Assembly (NCBI RefSeq): GCF_041154385.1
Contig: NZ_AP028929.1
Span: forward strand, 806,001 to 870,000
From: Streptococcus sp. SN-1
GTDB lineage: Bacteria > Bacillota > Bacilli > Lactobacillales > Streptococcaceae
Reading direction: 5' to 3'
Length of the DNA stretch: 64,000 bases
The translations under genes and the position numbers were made by a program. The notes beneath the pieces were generated by a model. It ran no database searches. It saw only the letters and a list, made by a program, of their open reading frames with translations, and was not told the origin of the DNA. Every line of letters begins with the position of its first letter. The stretch's first letter is position 1. Below, piece by piece: positions 16,666 to 25,048 of the stretch.

Positions 16666-17942
16666 AAGAATTGAGGAGTAATTTTCAGAAAATCCCTTAT
16701 AATCTTAAATTATTTCTAGCAGTCATTTTGCAAGGAATAGTTTCAGGTTTATCTGGTATTTTTCTACATTATCTTTTAAAGATAATAGAGGGGATAGCTT
16801 TTGGTCAATCAGAGCATCAAACTGTATTCTTGACAGATGGAGTTTCCTCATCGCGGATAGGATTAAGTTTAATAATCGTAGGTGTCAGCTCATCCTTGGT
16901 CTGGTATTTCTTGCAAAAAAAATCACAGATTTTTTCCATTAAAGCACAGATGAAGGATGAGAGTTCACAATACAAACTTCATTTTTTAAAACAGCTATTT
17001 CATTCAATTTGGCAGATTATTGCAGTTGGAGGGGGAGCACCTATTGGTAAAGAAGCTGCGCCACGAGAGATTGGAACTCTATTTGCAGGACCAATTGGAA
17101 AAATATGTTCTCTCTCTAAGAAGGATCAGATCTTTCTCCTTGCTTGTGGTGCTGGCGCTGGTTTAGCAGCTGTCTATCAGGTTCCATTAACAAGTGTCTT
17201 CTTTGTTTTTGAAACTCTAGGAATTGCTCTATCTATTAAACGATTTATCTTAGTCGGTTTGACTACCTATGTCTCAACCTATATAGCAGGCTGGGTTATT
17301 TCAGATCAGGCTCTCTACCATATTCCAGCCATTACATGGTCATTAAAGGAAATATGGATTATTCCCTTATTACTTCTTTTCTTAAGCCCACTAGCTTGGC
17401 TTTTTGGCCGCTTGAGTAAAGAAGTGTCTTCAAACAGGATAAAAGATAAACGAGTACTTCTCACATTGCCTACAGCTTTTCTTTTTCTTGCTGGGTTGGC
17501 AAGTTATTTTCCACATCTACTTGGAAATGGACGTATGATGGCTCAGGAAATTTTAAATGGTAGCAGTGGTCAAACAGTGCTTCTCATGTTTTTCCTAAAA
17601 GCACTGGTCGTTCTTATTATCCTTTGGGCAGGGGCCTATGGTGGTACTCTTACGCCATCTTTTGCCTTGGGGATGGCTGGAGCTGGTCTCTTGGGCGTGA
17701 TTCTAGGTTTGGACAGTCAGCTAACCGTTTTACTTTTGGGATCTGTTTGCTTTTTATCTGTGACCTTGAGGGCGCCCATTTCTGCAACCGGATTAGTTAT
17801 AGGTTTCACTGGGCTAGGTATAGATTCTCTTCCGTATCTCTTAGTAACAGCTGTTTTAGCCTATGAATTTGCAAAAATATTAGACCGTTTTTCTTGGGCT
17901 AACATACTGTGTCAGAAGTCAAAGAATAGAGTAATAAGATAG
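16659..17942 (+). CDS. CLC-family chloride channel/antiporter
   Basis: A 427-aa membrane protein with ~10-12 hydrophobic segments. CLC signatures: GGGAPIGKEAAPREIG (anion pathway with the gating-glutamate position in GKE), LACGAGAGLAAVYQVPLTSVFFVFE, and GAYGGTLTPSFALGMAGAGLLG. GKEAAP replaces the usual GREGP. No C-terminal CBS domains. The ATG lacks a clear ribosome site and sits inside the end of the punA remnant, which suggests it was once translationally coupled to punA. No role in nucleoside metabolism is obvious. Confidence 0.87.
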   Translation: MLKELRSNFQKIPYNLKLFLAVILQGIVSGLSGIFLHYLLKIIEGIAFGQSEHQTVFLTDGVSSSRIGLSLIIVGVSSSLVWYFLQKKSQIFSIKAQMKDESSQYKLHFLKQLFHSIWQIIAVGGGAPIGKEAAPREIGTLFAGPIGKICSLSKKDQIFLLACGAGAGLAAVYQVPLTSVFFVFETLGIALSIKRFILVGLTTYVSTYIAGWVISDQALYHIPAITWSLKEIWIIPLLLLFLSPLAWLFGRLSKEVSSNRIKDKRVLLTLPTAFLFLAGLASYFPHLLGNGRMMAQEILNGSSGQTVLLMFFLKALVVLIILWAGAYGGTLTPSFALGMAGAGLLGVILGLDSQLTVLLLGSVCFLSVTLRAPISATGLVIGFTGLGIDSLPYLLVTAVLAYEFAKILDRFSWANILCQKSKNRVIR

Positions 17943-18095
17943 AGAACGACCGTTTCTTCTAATCAAAGATTTATCTTAAAAGGTTAAAAACTATTGTCAA
18001 TTTATCAATAACTGTTTGAAATAAAAAAGAAGTAGGCTTATCGGAGTCATGATTGAATCCGATTTTTCCTAGCTATGAAATATAAAAATAAAAAA

Positions 18096-18638
18096 AGAAA
18101 GGTAGAGCGTGTGTTCTGATTTGAACACGAGCGGAAAACTTTTCTAAAAACTCAGAAGAGAAGGGGAGTTCGGGTTTGAATTGAAGCCGATCTAATCTTC
18201 TCAATATCATCAAAATTAAGAAAGAAAGGAATTGAACCCACCCTAAAAGCAGTGGGAAAAAGATAGTTGGTCTAGCGAGCATCGCTCACTGCACCCAACT
18301 CCTATTTTCCCTTTGCTTTTTGACGGGTTTGGTATCTTTCTGATTATAAATTTTAGAATACAGAAAGGATGGGTTAACTGTATTCATTGAACTGAATACG
18401 AGCGGAGAACTGTGTAAAAAAGATAAACTGTCTAGCATCGGAGATGCTTCGTCAGTTTCCTATTTTTACTTTGTTGTCTGTCGCTATCCTTAATATAAAA
18501 AAAGAAAGGTAGAGTGAGGTGTTCTAATTGAACACGAGCGGAAAACTCGGAAAATAGATAATCTGACTGAGAAATCAGGACTTCTCGTCAGATTCCTAAT
18601 TTTCAGTCGTTTTCTTGTCGCTCTTTGTATCATAAATT
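18096..18638 (+). repeat. Tandem array of four structured intergenic units upstream of deoD
   Basis: Four unit heads (AGAAAGG) start at 18096, 18223, 18362 and 18503, spaced 127-141 bp, and the last unit ends at the deoD start. Units 1, 3 and 4 share a small hairpin followed by ACGAGCGGAAAAC or close variants: GTGTTC/GAACAC (unit 1), GTATTC/GAATAC (unit 3), GTGTTC/GAACAC (unit 4). Units 2-4 share AGATA, a two-layer hairpin and TTCCTA-T-rich tails. The outer stems differ but pair: AGTTGG/CCAACT, AAACTG/CAGTTT, AATCTGAC/GTCAGATT; inner stems AGCGA/TCGCT, AGCATC/GATGCT, GAGAA/TTCTC. Head and tail pair in unit 3 (AAGGAT/ATCCTT) and unit 4 (AGAGTGA/TCGCTCT). No ORF is convincing here; 17943-18095 shows nothing further. 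Confidence 0.65.
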
Positions 18639-19349
18639 ATGTCTATCCATATTGCTGCTCAGCAGGGTGAAATTGCTGATAAAATTCTTCTTCCTGGGGA
18701 TCCTCTTCGTGCTAAATTTATTGCGGAGAATTTCCTTGAAGATGCTGTTTGTTTTAACGAAGTGCGTAACATGTTTGGCTACACTGGTACTTACAAGGGC
18801 CACCGTGTATCTGTTATGGGAACTGGGATGGGGATGCCATCTATTTCGATTTATGCGCGTGAGTTGATTGTTGACTACGATGTGAAAAAATTGATCCGTG
18901 TGGGAACTGCCGGTTCTTTGAATGAAGACGTTCACGTCCGTGAATTGGTTTTGGCGCAGGCAGCTGCAACTAACTCAAACATAGTTCGTAATGACTGGCC
19001 ACAGTACGATTTCCCACAAATCGCTAGCTTTGATTTGTTGGATAAGGCCTACCATATCGCTAAAGAACTTGGTATGACAACCCACGTTGGGAACGTTTTA
19101 TCATCTGATGTCTTTTATTCAAACTACTTTGAAAAGAACATCGAGCTTGGTAAATGGGGAGTCAAGGCTGTGGAAATGGAAGCAGCAGCACTTTACTATC
19201 TGGCAGCTCAATACCATGTTGACGCCCTTGCTATCATGACCATTTCTGATAGCTTGGTCAATCCAGAAGAAGACACAACTGCAGAAGAACGCCAAAATAC
19301 CTTCACCGATATGATGAAGGTTGGTTTGGAAACCTTGATTGCAGAATAA
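18639..19349 (+). CDS. deoD: Purine nucleoside phosphorylase, hexameric DeoD type
   Basis: A 236-aa enzyme that phosphorolyses purine nucleosides. Motifs: [59 protein letters not shown], and [13 protein letters not shown] with the ISDS loop bearing the catalytic Asp. Normal length. The ATG has no recognisable ribosome site (TTGTATCATAAATTATG) and directly follows the array of structured units, which may influence its translation. Confidence 0.96.
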   Translation: MSIHIAAQQGEIADKILLPGDPLRAKFIAENFLEDAVCFNEVRNMFGYTGTYKGHRVSVMGTGMGMPSISIYARELIVDYDVKKLIRVGTAGSLNEDVHVRELVLAQAAATNSNIVRNDWPQYDFPQIASFDLLDKAYHIAKELGMTTHVGNVLSSDVFYSNYFEKNIELGKWGVKAVEMEAAALYYLAAQYHVDALAIMTISDSLVNPEEDTTAEERQNTFTDMMKVGLETLIAE

Positions 19350-19358
19350 TTATAGCCA

Positions 19359-19398
19359 AAAAGGAAGTCCTTCTTTATGAATTGGAGGACTTCCTTTT
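19359..19398 (+). terminator. Terminator between deoD and the FlaR-like gene
   Basis: AAAAGGAAGTCCT and AGGACTTCCTTTT make a 13-bp perfect stem, usable by both converging genes. Its right arm is also the 3' coding end of the minus-strand gene. Confidence 0.85.
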
Positions 19399-19899
19399 CT
19401 TATCTAGAAATTGGTATATCTCTTTTTGTGATCTGAGGATGACCACTTTATATGGATAGTTTTTTTGAATCCACTTGTAGCGTTCCTTAGCGGATTTGCT
19501 CCGTCCATCCCAGAGAATCCATCGGATAAACTCCCAATTAAATTGTTCTTGACAACCAGCCGCCATACTTTCTCTGACCTTGCCTCGGTATGTGAGATAA
19601 CGTTTAAAGGCTCGAAAGAGACAGGTTAATGGCGAAAAATTAAGAAAGATGATTTGGTCAGCTTCCTGCATTCTTTCTTCGTAATAACACCAAGAATAAT
19701 TCCCATCGATGACCCAGGCTTCATGCTTGGTGAGAAAATTTTTCATCTCATCCAACATCCATTCACGGTCGCTGTCTTGCCAACCAGGTTGAAATTGGAG
19801 TGTGTCCATGTGAAGTTTTGGGATGGAGTAGTAGTGAGACAACTTTTCTGCTAGAGTTGACTTACCAGCACCAGAATATCCGATAATTGCGATTTTCAT
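19375..19899 (-). CDS. P-loop kinase-like protein (FlaR/topology-modulation family)
   Basis: A 174-aa P-loop NTPase of the adenylate-kinase-like group. Walker A is GYSGAGKST; HMDTLQFQPGW and VIDGNYS are the substrate-side motifs of the FlaR family. Homologues are annotated as DNA topology modulation protein FlaR, a label not well supported; a small-molecule or nucleotide kinase role fits the fold better. The final residues (KKRKSSNS) are encoded by the shared terminator arm. Confidence 0.8.
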   Translation of the reverse strand: MKIAIIGYSGAGKSTLAEKLSHYYSIPKLHMDTLQFQPGWQDSDREWMLDEMKNFLTKHEAWVIDGNYSWCYYEERMQEADQIIFLNFSPLTCLFRAFKRYLTYRGKVRESMAAGCQEQFNWEFIRWILWDGRSKSAKERYKWIQKNYPYKVVILRSQKEIYQFLDKKRKSSNS

Positions 19900-19924
19900 T
19901 TTCTACCTTTTCCTATTTTGGGAC

Positions 19925-19950
19925 AAAAAAACAGCCTCTATGGACTGTTT
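19925..19950 (-). terminator. rpsT terminator
   Basis: On the minus strand AAACAG and CTGTTT form a stem around TCCATAGAGG, followed by seven T residues, immediately after the rpsT stop. Confidence 0.85.
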
Positions 19951-19951
19951 C

Positions 19952-20188
19952 TTATTTAGCAAGTTTAGCTGAAAGACGAGCTTTATCGCGGCTTGCTTTG
20001 TTTTTGTGAATCAAACCTTTAGTTTCTGCTTTATCGATAGCTGAGCTAGCAGCACGGAAAAGTTCTTCAGATGGGTTTGCTTCGAAAGCTTTGATAGCAG
20101 TACGCATAGCTGATTTTTGAGCTGAGTTCTTTTCGTTTTGTTTAACGTTCAATTCAGCGCGTTTGATAGCTGATTTAATGTTTGCCAA
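19952..20188 (-). CDS. rpsT: 30S ribosomal protein S20
   Basis: A 78-aa basic protein binding 16S rRNA ([34 protein letters not shown]). An in-frame ATG at 20203 would add MEVRT, but GGAGG at 20201-20197 is the ribosome site and is best spaced for TTG at 20188, which gives the conserved N terminus. A UUG start for S20 is also known from Escherichia coli, where it is linked to autoregulation. Confidence 0.94.
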
Positions 20189-20255
20189 TGTTCTTACCTC
20201 CATATTTACTAACTATACCATTATATCTGAAAACTTACGTTTTGACAAGGGAAAA

Positions 20256-21176
20256 TTATTTTTTTAAGTAAATTTCATCGATTTCATGGTTCTTTGTTTT
20301 ATGAAGAATCACTTCTGCACGATTTCTGGTTGGTTCAATATAATTTTGTAGATTTGTGAGATTGATACTGGTCCAGACTTGATGTGCAAAGGATTCCACT
20401 TCCCCAATCGGCATTTGAGTAAAACGATAATAGTAGCTATCAGGGTCGTTTTGGGCTAGGCTCAGCATTTTCAAGAAACGGTCCAGATACCAACTCTCGA
20501 TGTCATCGACTGCAGCATCAACATAGATGGAAAAGTCAAAGAAGTCGGTGATATAGAGACGCTCGTTTTGTGGATTTTGAAAGACATTTATTCCCTCAAC
20601 AATGACAAAATCAGCAGCTTTGACGCTTTGCTTTTCCTCGGGTACGATGTCGTAGACTTCATGAGAATAGACAGGAATATCTACATCTTGTCCATTTTTG
20701 ATGTGATCCAGGAAGTTGAGAAGAGCTTCCATATCATAGCTTTCAGGAAATCCCTTGCGATTTAAAATCCCTTGTTCAATCAAGGTCTGGTTGGGATAGA
20801 GAAAGCCGTCAGTTGTTACCAATTCAACCCTAGCATCTGTAAGTGTACGGGACAGTAGGATTTGAAGTAGGCGACTAGTTGTGGATTTTCCAACGGCAAC
20901 ACTCCCAGAAACCCCAATGATAAAAGGCTGGGATTTGCTTTCACGTTGAAGGAAAATTCCTTTTGAAAAGGCCAAATCATCCTTGGTACGCTTGTAAATC
21001 TGGATGAGATGGGCTAGGGGGAGATAGACATCGGTAACATCCTGCAAGCTAATCTGGTCATTAAAACTCTTGATGGATTCTAATTCCTCTTCTGTCAAAG
21101 GAGGTGTTGTCTTTCGATGTAACGATTGCCAAGTCTGGCGGCTGATTTTTTCAAAATGTAAAAATTCGTTGGTCAT
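20256..21176 (-). CDS. coaA: Type I pantothenate kinase
   Basis: A 306-aa enzyme catalysing the first step of coenzyme A synthesis. The P loop is [18 protein letters not shown]; further motifs are [30 protein letters not shown] and [10 protein letters not shown]. The frame opens at 21206, but the ATG at 21176 follows AGGGG at the correct spacing and gives the family N terminus, so it is chosen. CoaA is feedback-inhibited by CoA in characterised members. Confidence 0.94.
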   Translation of the reverse strand: MTNEFLHFEKISRQTWQSLHRKTTPPLTEEELESIKSFNDQISLQDVTDVYLPLAHLIQIYKRTKDDLAFSKGIFLQRESKSQPFIIGVSGSVAVGKSTTSRLLQILLSRTLTDARVELVTTDGFLYPNQTLIEQGILNRKGFPESYDMEALLNFLDHIKNGQDVDIPVYSHEVYDIVPEEKQSVKAADFVIVEGINVFQNPQNERLYITDFFDFSIYVDAAVDDIESWYLDRFLKMLSLAQNDPDSYYYRFTQMPIGEVESFAHQVWTSINLTNLQNYIEPTRNRAEVILHKTKNHEIDEIYLKK

Positions 21177-21238
21177 TTGTTTTCCCCTAGATATTTTGTC
21201 TATCATACCATAAAAAGCTAAAAAAATAAAGCGGTTTC

Positions 21239-21267
21239 TTGATGATAGTAAGCCAATATCGTATAAT
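21239..21267 (+). promoter_or_regulatory. Strong promoter directly before a 10-bp tandem repeat
   Basis: -35 TTGATG (21239-21244), 17 bp, -10 TATAAT (21262-21267). Transcription should start inside the GGTAGATAGA repeat block. Confidence 0.7.
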
Positions 21268-21270
21268 AGA

Positions 21271-21330
21271 GGTAGATAGAGGTAGATAGAGGTAGATAGA
21301 GGTAGATAGAGGTAGATAGAGGTAGATAGA
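21271..21330 (+). repeat. Six perfect tandem copies of a 10-bp repeat
   Basis: GGTAGATAGA is repeated six times without a mismatch, with a half copy (ATAGA) before and GGTTGA after. It lies in the 5' untranslated region of the membrane-protein gene. Copy number probably varies by replication slippage. Confidence 0.95.
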
Positions 21331-21426
21331 GGTTGACCAATTTATAGATGAAGTAGGAGCTACTTTCTACTGATTTATAAGCTAATAAAGGGGGCTTTGA
21401 GGGTTAGAACTTATAGGAGGTGTACT

Positions 21427-21831
21427 ATGAAAATCTTAAAACGTTACACATTGGAACTCTGTTTTATTTTAAGTTTTGCACTACCTTTTTTAAAAGGAGC
21501 GAATGCGGATAATGGTAGACGTTTTGTGGAAACCTATTACGGTTTTACTTTTTTGATGGAACATGCTATTGTAACAGCTGTCTTTATCTGTTCGCTCTTG
21601 ATTGCTTTCTTCCTAAAAAAACGGTGGACGAAATGGCTTGCTGCTGGTAGTTATCTATTTTTGATTTTGTGGATTGCTACAGAGGGTTATTTCTTCCGCA
21701 TGTCGCTAGAAGATTTGATACGCCTTTGGACAAGTTTGGAAATCTTGACACAAACTTATCAGTTGGGCTTTTATCTAAACATCCTGTTGGGAATTTTGTT
21801 GATAATAAAGTATTTGAAGGTTAAGCAATAG
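21427..21831 (+). CDS. Small integral membrane protein of unknown function
   Basis: A 134-aa protein with about four membrane segments (near residues 8-24, 42-62, 66-85 and 110-128). It opens with KILKRYTLELCFILSFALPFLKG. AGGAGG six bases before the ATG at 21427 fixes the start; the upstream ATG at 21397 has no such site. It has its own strong promoter, a ~160-base leader containing the 10-bp repeats, and a terminator. I recognise no family. Confidence 0.78.
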   Translation: MKILKRYTLELCFILSFALPFLKGANADNGRRFVETYYGFTFLMEHAIVTAVFICSLLIAFFLKKRWTKWLAAGSYLFLILWIATEGYFFRMSLEDLIRLWTSLEILTQTYQLGFYLNILLGILLIIKYLKVKQ

Positions 21832-21926
21832 TCATAAAAATGAGCCTAATTATAGATGATAAATTTGTTGTTTTATCCTGATTATGATATTTCTAGTTCT
21901 AAATGGCTTATTATTTATAAGTGTTG

Positions 21927-21976
21927 AAAGAGATTGAAGAAAATGTTTTACTTACTAGCTTTCTTCAGTCTTTTTC
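21927..21976 (+). terminator. Terminator after the membrane-protein gene
   Basis: GATTGAAGAAA and TTTCTTCAGTC pair (one G-U), flanked by AAAGA and TTTTT. It ends ~100 bp past the stop codon. Confidence 0.75.
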
Positions 21977-22000
21977 GTTTTTTTATCAATTTGTAAACGA

Positions 22001-22030
22001 TTTACAATTTAAGGCAAATTATGGTAAAAT
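22001..22030 (+). promoter_or_regulatory. Promoter of the methyltransferase-pdp operon, apparently leaderless
   Basis: -35 TTTACA (22001-22006), 18 bp, extended -10 TGGTAAAAT (ends 22030). The ATG is at 22037, about where transcription should begin. No ribosome site precedes it. Confidence 0.6.
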
Positions 22031-22036
22031 AGTTTC

Positions 22037-22627
22037 ATGAGTAAAATGTATTATGCAGAAAATCCTGACGCTGCTCATGACATTCATGAGTTGAGAGTGG
22101 ATTTGTTGGGAGAAAAAATGACCTTTTTGACGGATGCGGGTGTTTTTAGCAAGAAAATGATTGACTTTGGCAGTCAACTCTTGCTCAAGTGTCTAGAGGT
22201 CAACCAAGGAGAAACTGTCCTGGATGTAGGCTGTGGTTACGGACCTTTGGGCTTGTCTTTAGCTAAGGCTTATGGCGTTCAGGCTACCATGGTCGATATC
22301 AATAATCGTGCCTTGGATTTGGCGCGACAAAATGCTGAACGAAATAAAGTAGAAGCGACGATTTTCCAGTCCAACATCTATGAACAAGTTGAAGGCACAT
22401 TTGACCATGTCATTTCCAATCCTCCTATCCGTGCGGGCAAGCAAGTGGTTCATGAAATCATTGAGAAAAGTAAAGATTTTTTGGAAACTGGTGGGGATTT
22501 AACAATCGTTATCCAGAAAAAACAAGGGGCCCCAAGTGCTAAGTCCAAGATGGAAGAGGTGTTTGGCAATTGTGAAATCGTCAAAAAAGATAAGGGATAC
22601 TATATCCTTAGAAGTGTGAAAGAATGA
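22037..22627 (+). CDS. Class I SAM-dependent methyltransferase, RsmC-like
   Basis: A 196-aa enzyme with the SAM site VLDVGCGYGPLGLSLA and the N6/N2-amino methyltransferase-type motif NPPIRAGK, as in the single-domain Firmicute relatives of 16S rRNA guanine-N2 methyltransferase RsmC. The substrate (rRNA or other) is not proven. Its stop overlaps the start of pdp by 4 bp (ATGA), so it leads the pdp-deoC-cdd-pnrA operon. The start is probably read from a leaderless message. Confidence 0.85.
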   Translation: MSKMYYAENPDAAHDIHELRVDLLGEKMTFLTDAGVFSKKMIDFGSQLLLKCLEVNQGETVLDVGCGYGPLGLSLAKAYGVQATMVDINNRALDLARQNAERNKVEATIFQSNIYEQVEGTFDHVISNPPIRAGKQVVHEIIEKSKDFLETGGDLTIVIQKKQGAPSAKSKMEEVFGNCEIVKKDKGYYILRSVKE

Positions 22628-23901
22628 GAGCAGTTGATTTAATCCAAAAGAAACGAGATGGTCAAGAACTGACTTCGAGTGAAATTGAATGGCTGGTAGA
22701 AGGCTATGTGTCAGGAACTGTTCCTGATTATCAGATGTCTGCTTTTGCTATGGCTGTTTATTTTAAAGGAATGACGACACGAGAAATCTCTGACCTAACT
22801 ATGAATATGGTTCAGACAGGCCAAGAGTTTGATTTATCAGCTATTGAAGGGGTTAAGGTTGACAAGCATTCTACTGGGGGTGTTGGTGATAAGGTGACCT
22901 TGATTTTGGCTCCTCTTGTTGCAAGCTTTGGTGTTCCTGTGGCCAAAATGAGTGGTCGTGGTCTCGGCCATACTGGTGGAACAATTGATAAATTGGAGTC
23001 TATCAAGGGCTATCAAGTGGAACGCAGTCAAGAGGATTTTATTCGTCAGGTTCAGGATATTGGTGTATCGGTCATTGGGCAATCAGACCAACTGGTTAAA
23101 GCTGATAAGCTTCTCTACGCCCTACGTGATGTGACAGCAACTGTCGACACGATTCCTTTGATTGCGAGTTCGGTGATGAGCAAGAAAATTGCTGCAGGGG
23201 CGGATGCTATTTTGCTAGACGTGACTGTCGGTGAGGGTGCCTTCATGAAGACGGTTGATGAGGCGCGTGAGTTGGCTCAAACTATGGTGGAACTTGGTAA
23301 GGCAGTTGGTCGGAAGACGGTAGCAGTGATTACCGATATGAGCCAGCCCTTGGGACGAGCGATTGGAAATCGTCTGGAAATCCTTGAAGCATTGGAGATT
23401 TTACAAGGTCAAGGCCGTCAGGATATTACCCACTTCATATGTGAGTTGGCTCAAATTATGCTTGGACTGGCAAATGTAAATAAGACAGTTGAAGAAGTCC
23501 GCCAACATCTTGAAAATGGACAAGCGCTTGCTAAGTTTGAGGAGATGGTCCAAGCCCAAGGTGGAGACTTGGAAGACCTCTATCGTCCAGTCAATGTGTC
23601 ACATGTGGTGGAAATCCCTGCCCAGGAAACGGGTGTCATTTCAGCTCTTCCAGCTATGGAATTTGGGCTTTATGCTATGAGACTGGGGGCAGGCCGTGCA
23701 GTCAAGTCTGATGCCTTAGACTATGAAACAGGAATTGTTTTTGAAAAGAAAGTTGGAGATTCCGTTCAAAAGGGAGAAATTGTTGCAAAAGTATACACAA
23801 ATGGAAAAATTTCTCCTCAGCTAGTTACAGATTTTCAAAAATATGTTAAAATAAATGATAGGGTGCAAAGTTTACGAGAAATTATAGAAATCATCTCATA
23901 A
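22624..23901 (+). CDS. pdp: Pyrimidine-nucleoside phosphorylase
   Basis: A 425-aa enzyme that splits uridine, deoxyuridine and thymidine with phosphate. Signatures: [28 protein letters not shown] (phosphate loop), [18 protein letters not shown] (family pattern) and [22 protein letters not shown]. The normal length includes the C-terminal beta domain. In streptococci this gene is often labelled pdp or deoA; specificity cannot be separated by eye. Confidence 0.94.
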   Translation: MRAVDLIQKKRDGQELTSSEIEWLVEGYVSGTVPDYQMSAFAMAVYFKGMTTREISDLTMNMVQTGQEFDLSAIEGVKVDKHSTGGVGDKVTLILAPLVASFGVPVAKMSGRGLGHTGGTIDKLESIKGYQVERSQEDFIRQVQDIGVSVIGQSDQLVKADKLLYALRDVTATVDTIPLIASSVMSKKIAAGADAILLDVTVGEGAFMKTVDEARELAQTMVELGKAVGRKTVAVITDMSQPLGRAIGNRLEILEALEILQGQGRQDITHFICELAQIMLGLANVNKTVEEVRQHLENGQALAKFEEMVQAQGGDLEDLYRPVNVSHVVEIPAQETGVISALPAMEFGLYAMRLGAGRAVKSDALDYETGIVFEKKVGDSVQKGEIVAKVYTNGKISPQLVTDFQKYVKINDRVQSLREIIEIIS

Positions 23902-23920
23902 ACCGCAGGAGAATCCGAAT

Positions 23921-24583
23921 ATGAAATTAAATAAATATATCGATCATACGCTTTTAAAGCAAGATGCGACAGAAAATCAAATTGATCGTTTGTTGTCTGA
24001 AGCTAGAGAGTATGACTTTGCCAGTGTTTGCGTTAATCCGACCTGGGTTGAACATGCTAAAAAAGGGCTTGAAGGCTCAGATGTCAAGGTCTGCACAGTA
24101 GTAGGTTTCCCTTTGGGAGCAACAACTTTGGCCGTGAAAGCTTTTGAAACCAAAGAAGCTATCCAAAATGGTGCAGACGAGATTGATATGGTAATCAATG
24201 TTGGAGCTCTCAAATCAGGTGATTTGGTCTTGGTAGAGTCAGATATTCGCTCAGTAGTGGAAGCAAGTGGTGACAAGTTAGTGAAAGTCATTATTGAAGC
24301 TTGCCTTCTGACAGACCAAGAAAAAGTTGTGGCTTGCCAATTAGCTCAAAAAGCTGGAGCTGATTTTGTTAAAACATCTACTGGCTTTTCAACTGGTGGT
24401 GCGACGGTAGCAGATGTTCAATTAATGCGTGAAACAGTTGGACCTGAAATGGGAGTCAAGGCTGCTGGTGGCGCTCGTTCTTATGCAGATGCTCTTGCCT
24501 TTGTTGAAGCAGGGGCGACCCGTATTGGAACATCAGCTGGGGTAGCAATTCTAAAAGGAGAATTGGCAGATGGCGACTACTGA
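23921..24583 (+). CDS. deoC: Deoxyribose-phosphate aldolase
   Basis: A 220-aa class I aldolase that cleaves 2-deoxyribose-5-P to glyceraldehyde-3-P and acetaldehyde. The Schiff-base Lys is in [15 protein letters not shown] and the proton-relay Lys in [22 protein letters not shown] at the N terminus is typical. The ribosome site is AGGAG. It overlaps cdd by 14 bp. It completes deoxynucleoside catabolism with pdp, deoD and deoB. Confidence 0.96.
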   Translation: MKLNKYIDHTLLKQDATENQIDRLLSEAREYDFASVCVNPTWVEHAKKGLEGSDVKVCTVVGFPLGATTLAVKAFETKEAIQNGADEIDMVINVGALKSGDLVLVESDIRSVVEASGDKLVKVIIEACLLTDQEKVVACQLAQKAGADFVKTSTGFSTGGATVADVQLMRETVGPEMGVKAAGGARSYADALAFVEAGATRIGTSAGVAILKGELADGDY

Positions 24584-24959
24584 GTTGATTGAACTGGCAA
24601 TTGAAACCAGCAAACATGCCTATGTCCCCTATTCTCACTTTCCTATTGGAGCAGTTTTAGTGGCAAAAGACGGAAGTGTTTATACGGGAGTGAATATCGA
24701 AAATGCTAGCTATCCTTTGACCAATTGCGGTGAGAGAACAGCCATTTTTAAGGCTGTATCTGAAGGACAAAGAGAATTTTCAGAGCTGATTGTTTATGGT
24801 CAAACTGAAAAACCAATCTCACCATGTGGTGCTTGTCGCCAAGTAATGGTCGAATTTTTTGAACAAGATCTAAAAGTGACCTTAGTCGCAAAAGATAAAT
24901 CGACGGTCGAGATGACGGTCGGGGAATTACTTCCATATTCTTTTACAGACTTAAACTAG
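24570..24959 (+). CDS. cdd: Cytidine deaminase
   Basis: A 129-aa zinc enzyme of the small homotetrameric class. The zinc ligands are three cysteines: NCGERTA (catalytic Glu in C-x-E) and PCGACRQ (PCxxC). [10 protein letters not shown] and NIENASYPL bind the nucleoside. It converts cytidine/deoxycytidine to (deoxy)uridine, feeding pdp. Its start lies inside deoC, preceded by AAAAGGAG. Confidence 0.96.
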   Translation: MATTELIELAIETSKHAYVPYSHFPIGAVLVAKDGSVYTGVNIENASYPLTNCGERTAIFKAVSEGQREFSELIVYGQTEKPISPCGACRQVMVEFFEQDLKVTLVAKDKSTVEMTVGELLPYSFTDLN

Positions 24960-25048
24960 TCTGAGTCGCTCTCTGAGTGGCACGGTCCTTGTGGCCAATC
25001 AATCCATACTTGCAACATCGTTGCACATCTTATTTAGGAGGTTCAGTA

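Noticed and set aside
18073..18282. 69-aa minus-strand frame in the repeat array
   Set aside because: Runs through two repeat units and lacks a ribosome site; the repeats explain the open frame by chance.
18096..18638. Structured units as integron attC sites
   Set aside because: Length and hairpins are similar, but the attC core sequences (RYYYAAC and GTTRRRY pairs) and gene cassettes between units are absent, and there is no integrase.
21271..21330. Tandem repeats as a CRISPR array
   Set aside because: The 10-bp copies are directly adjacent with no spacers.
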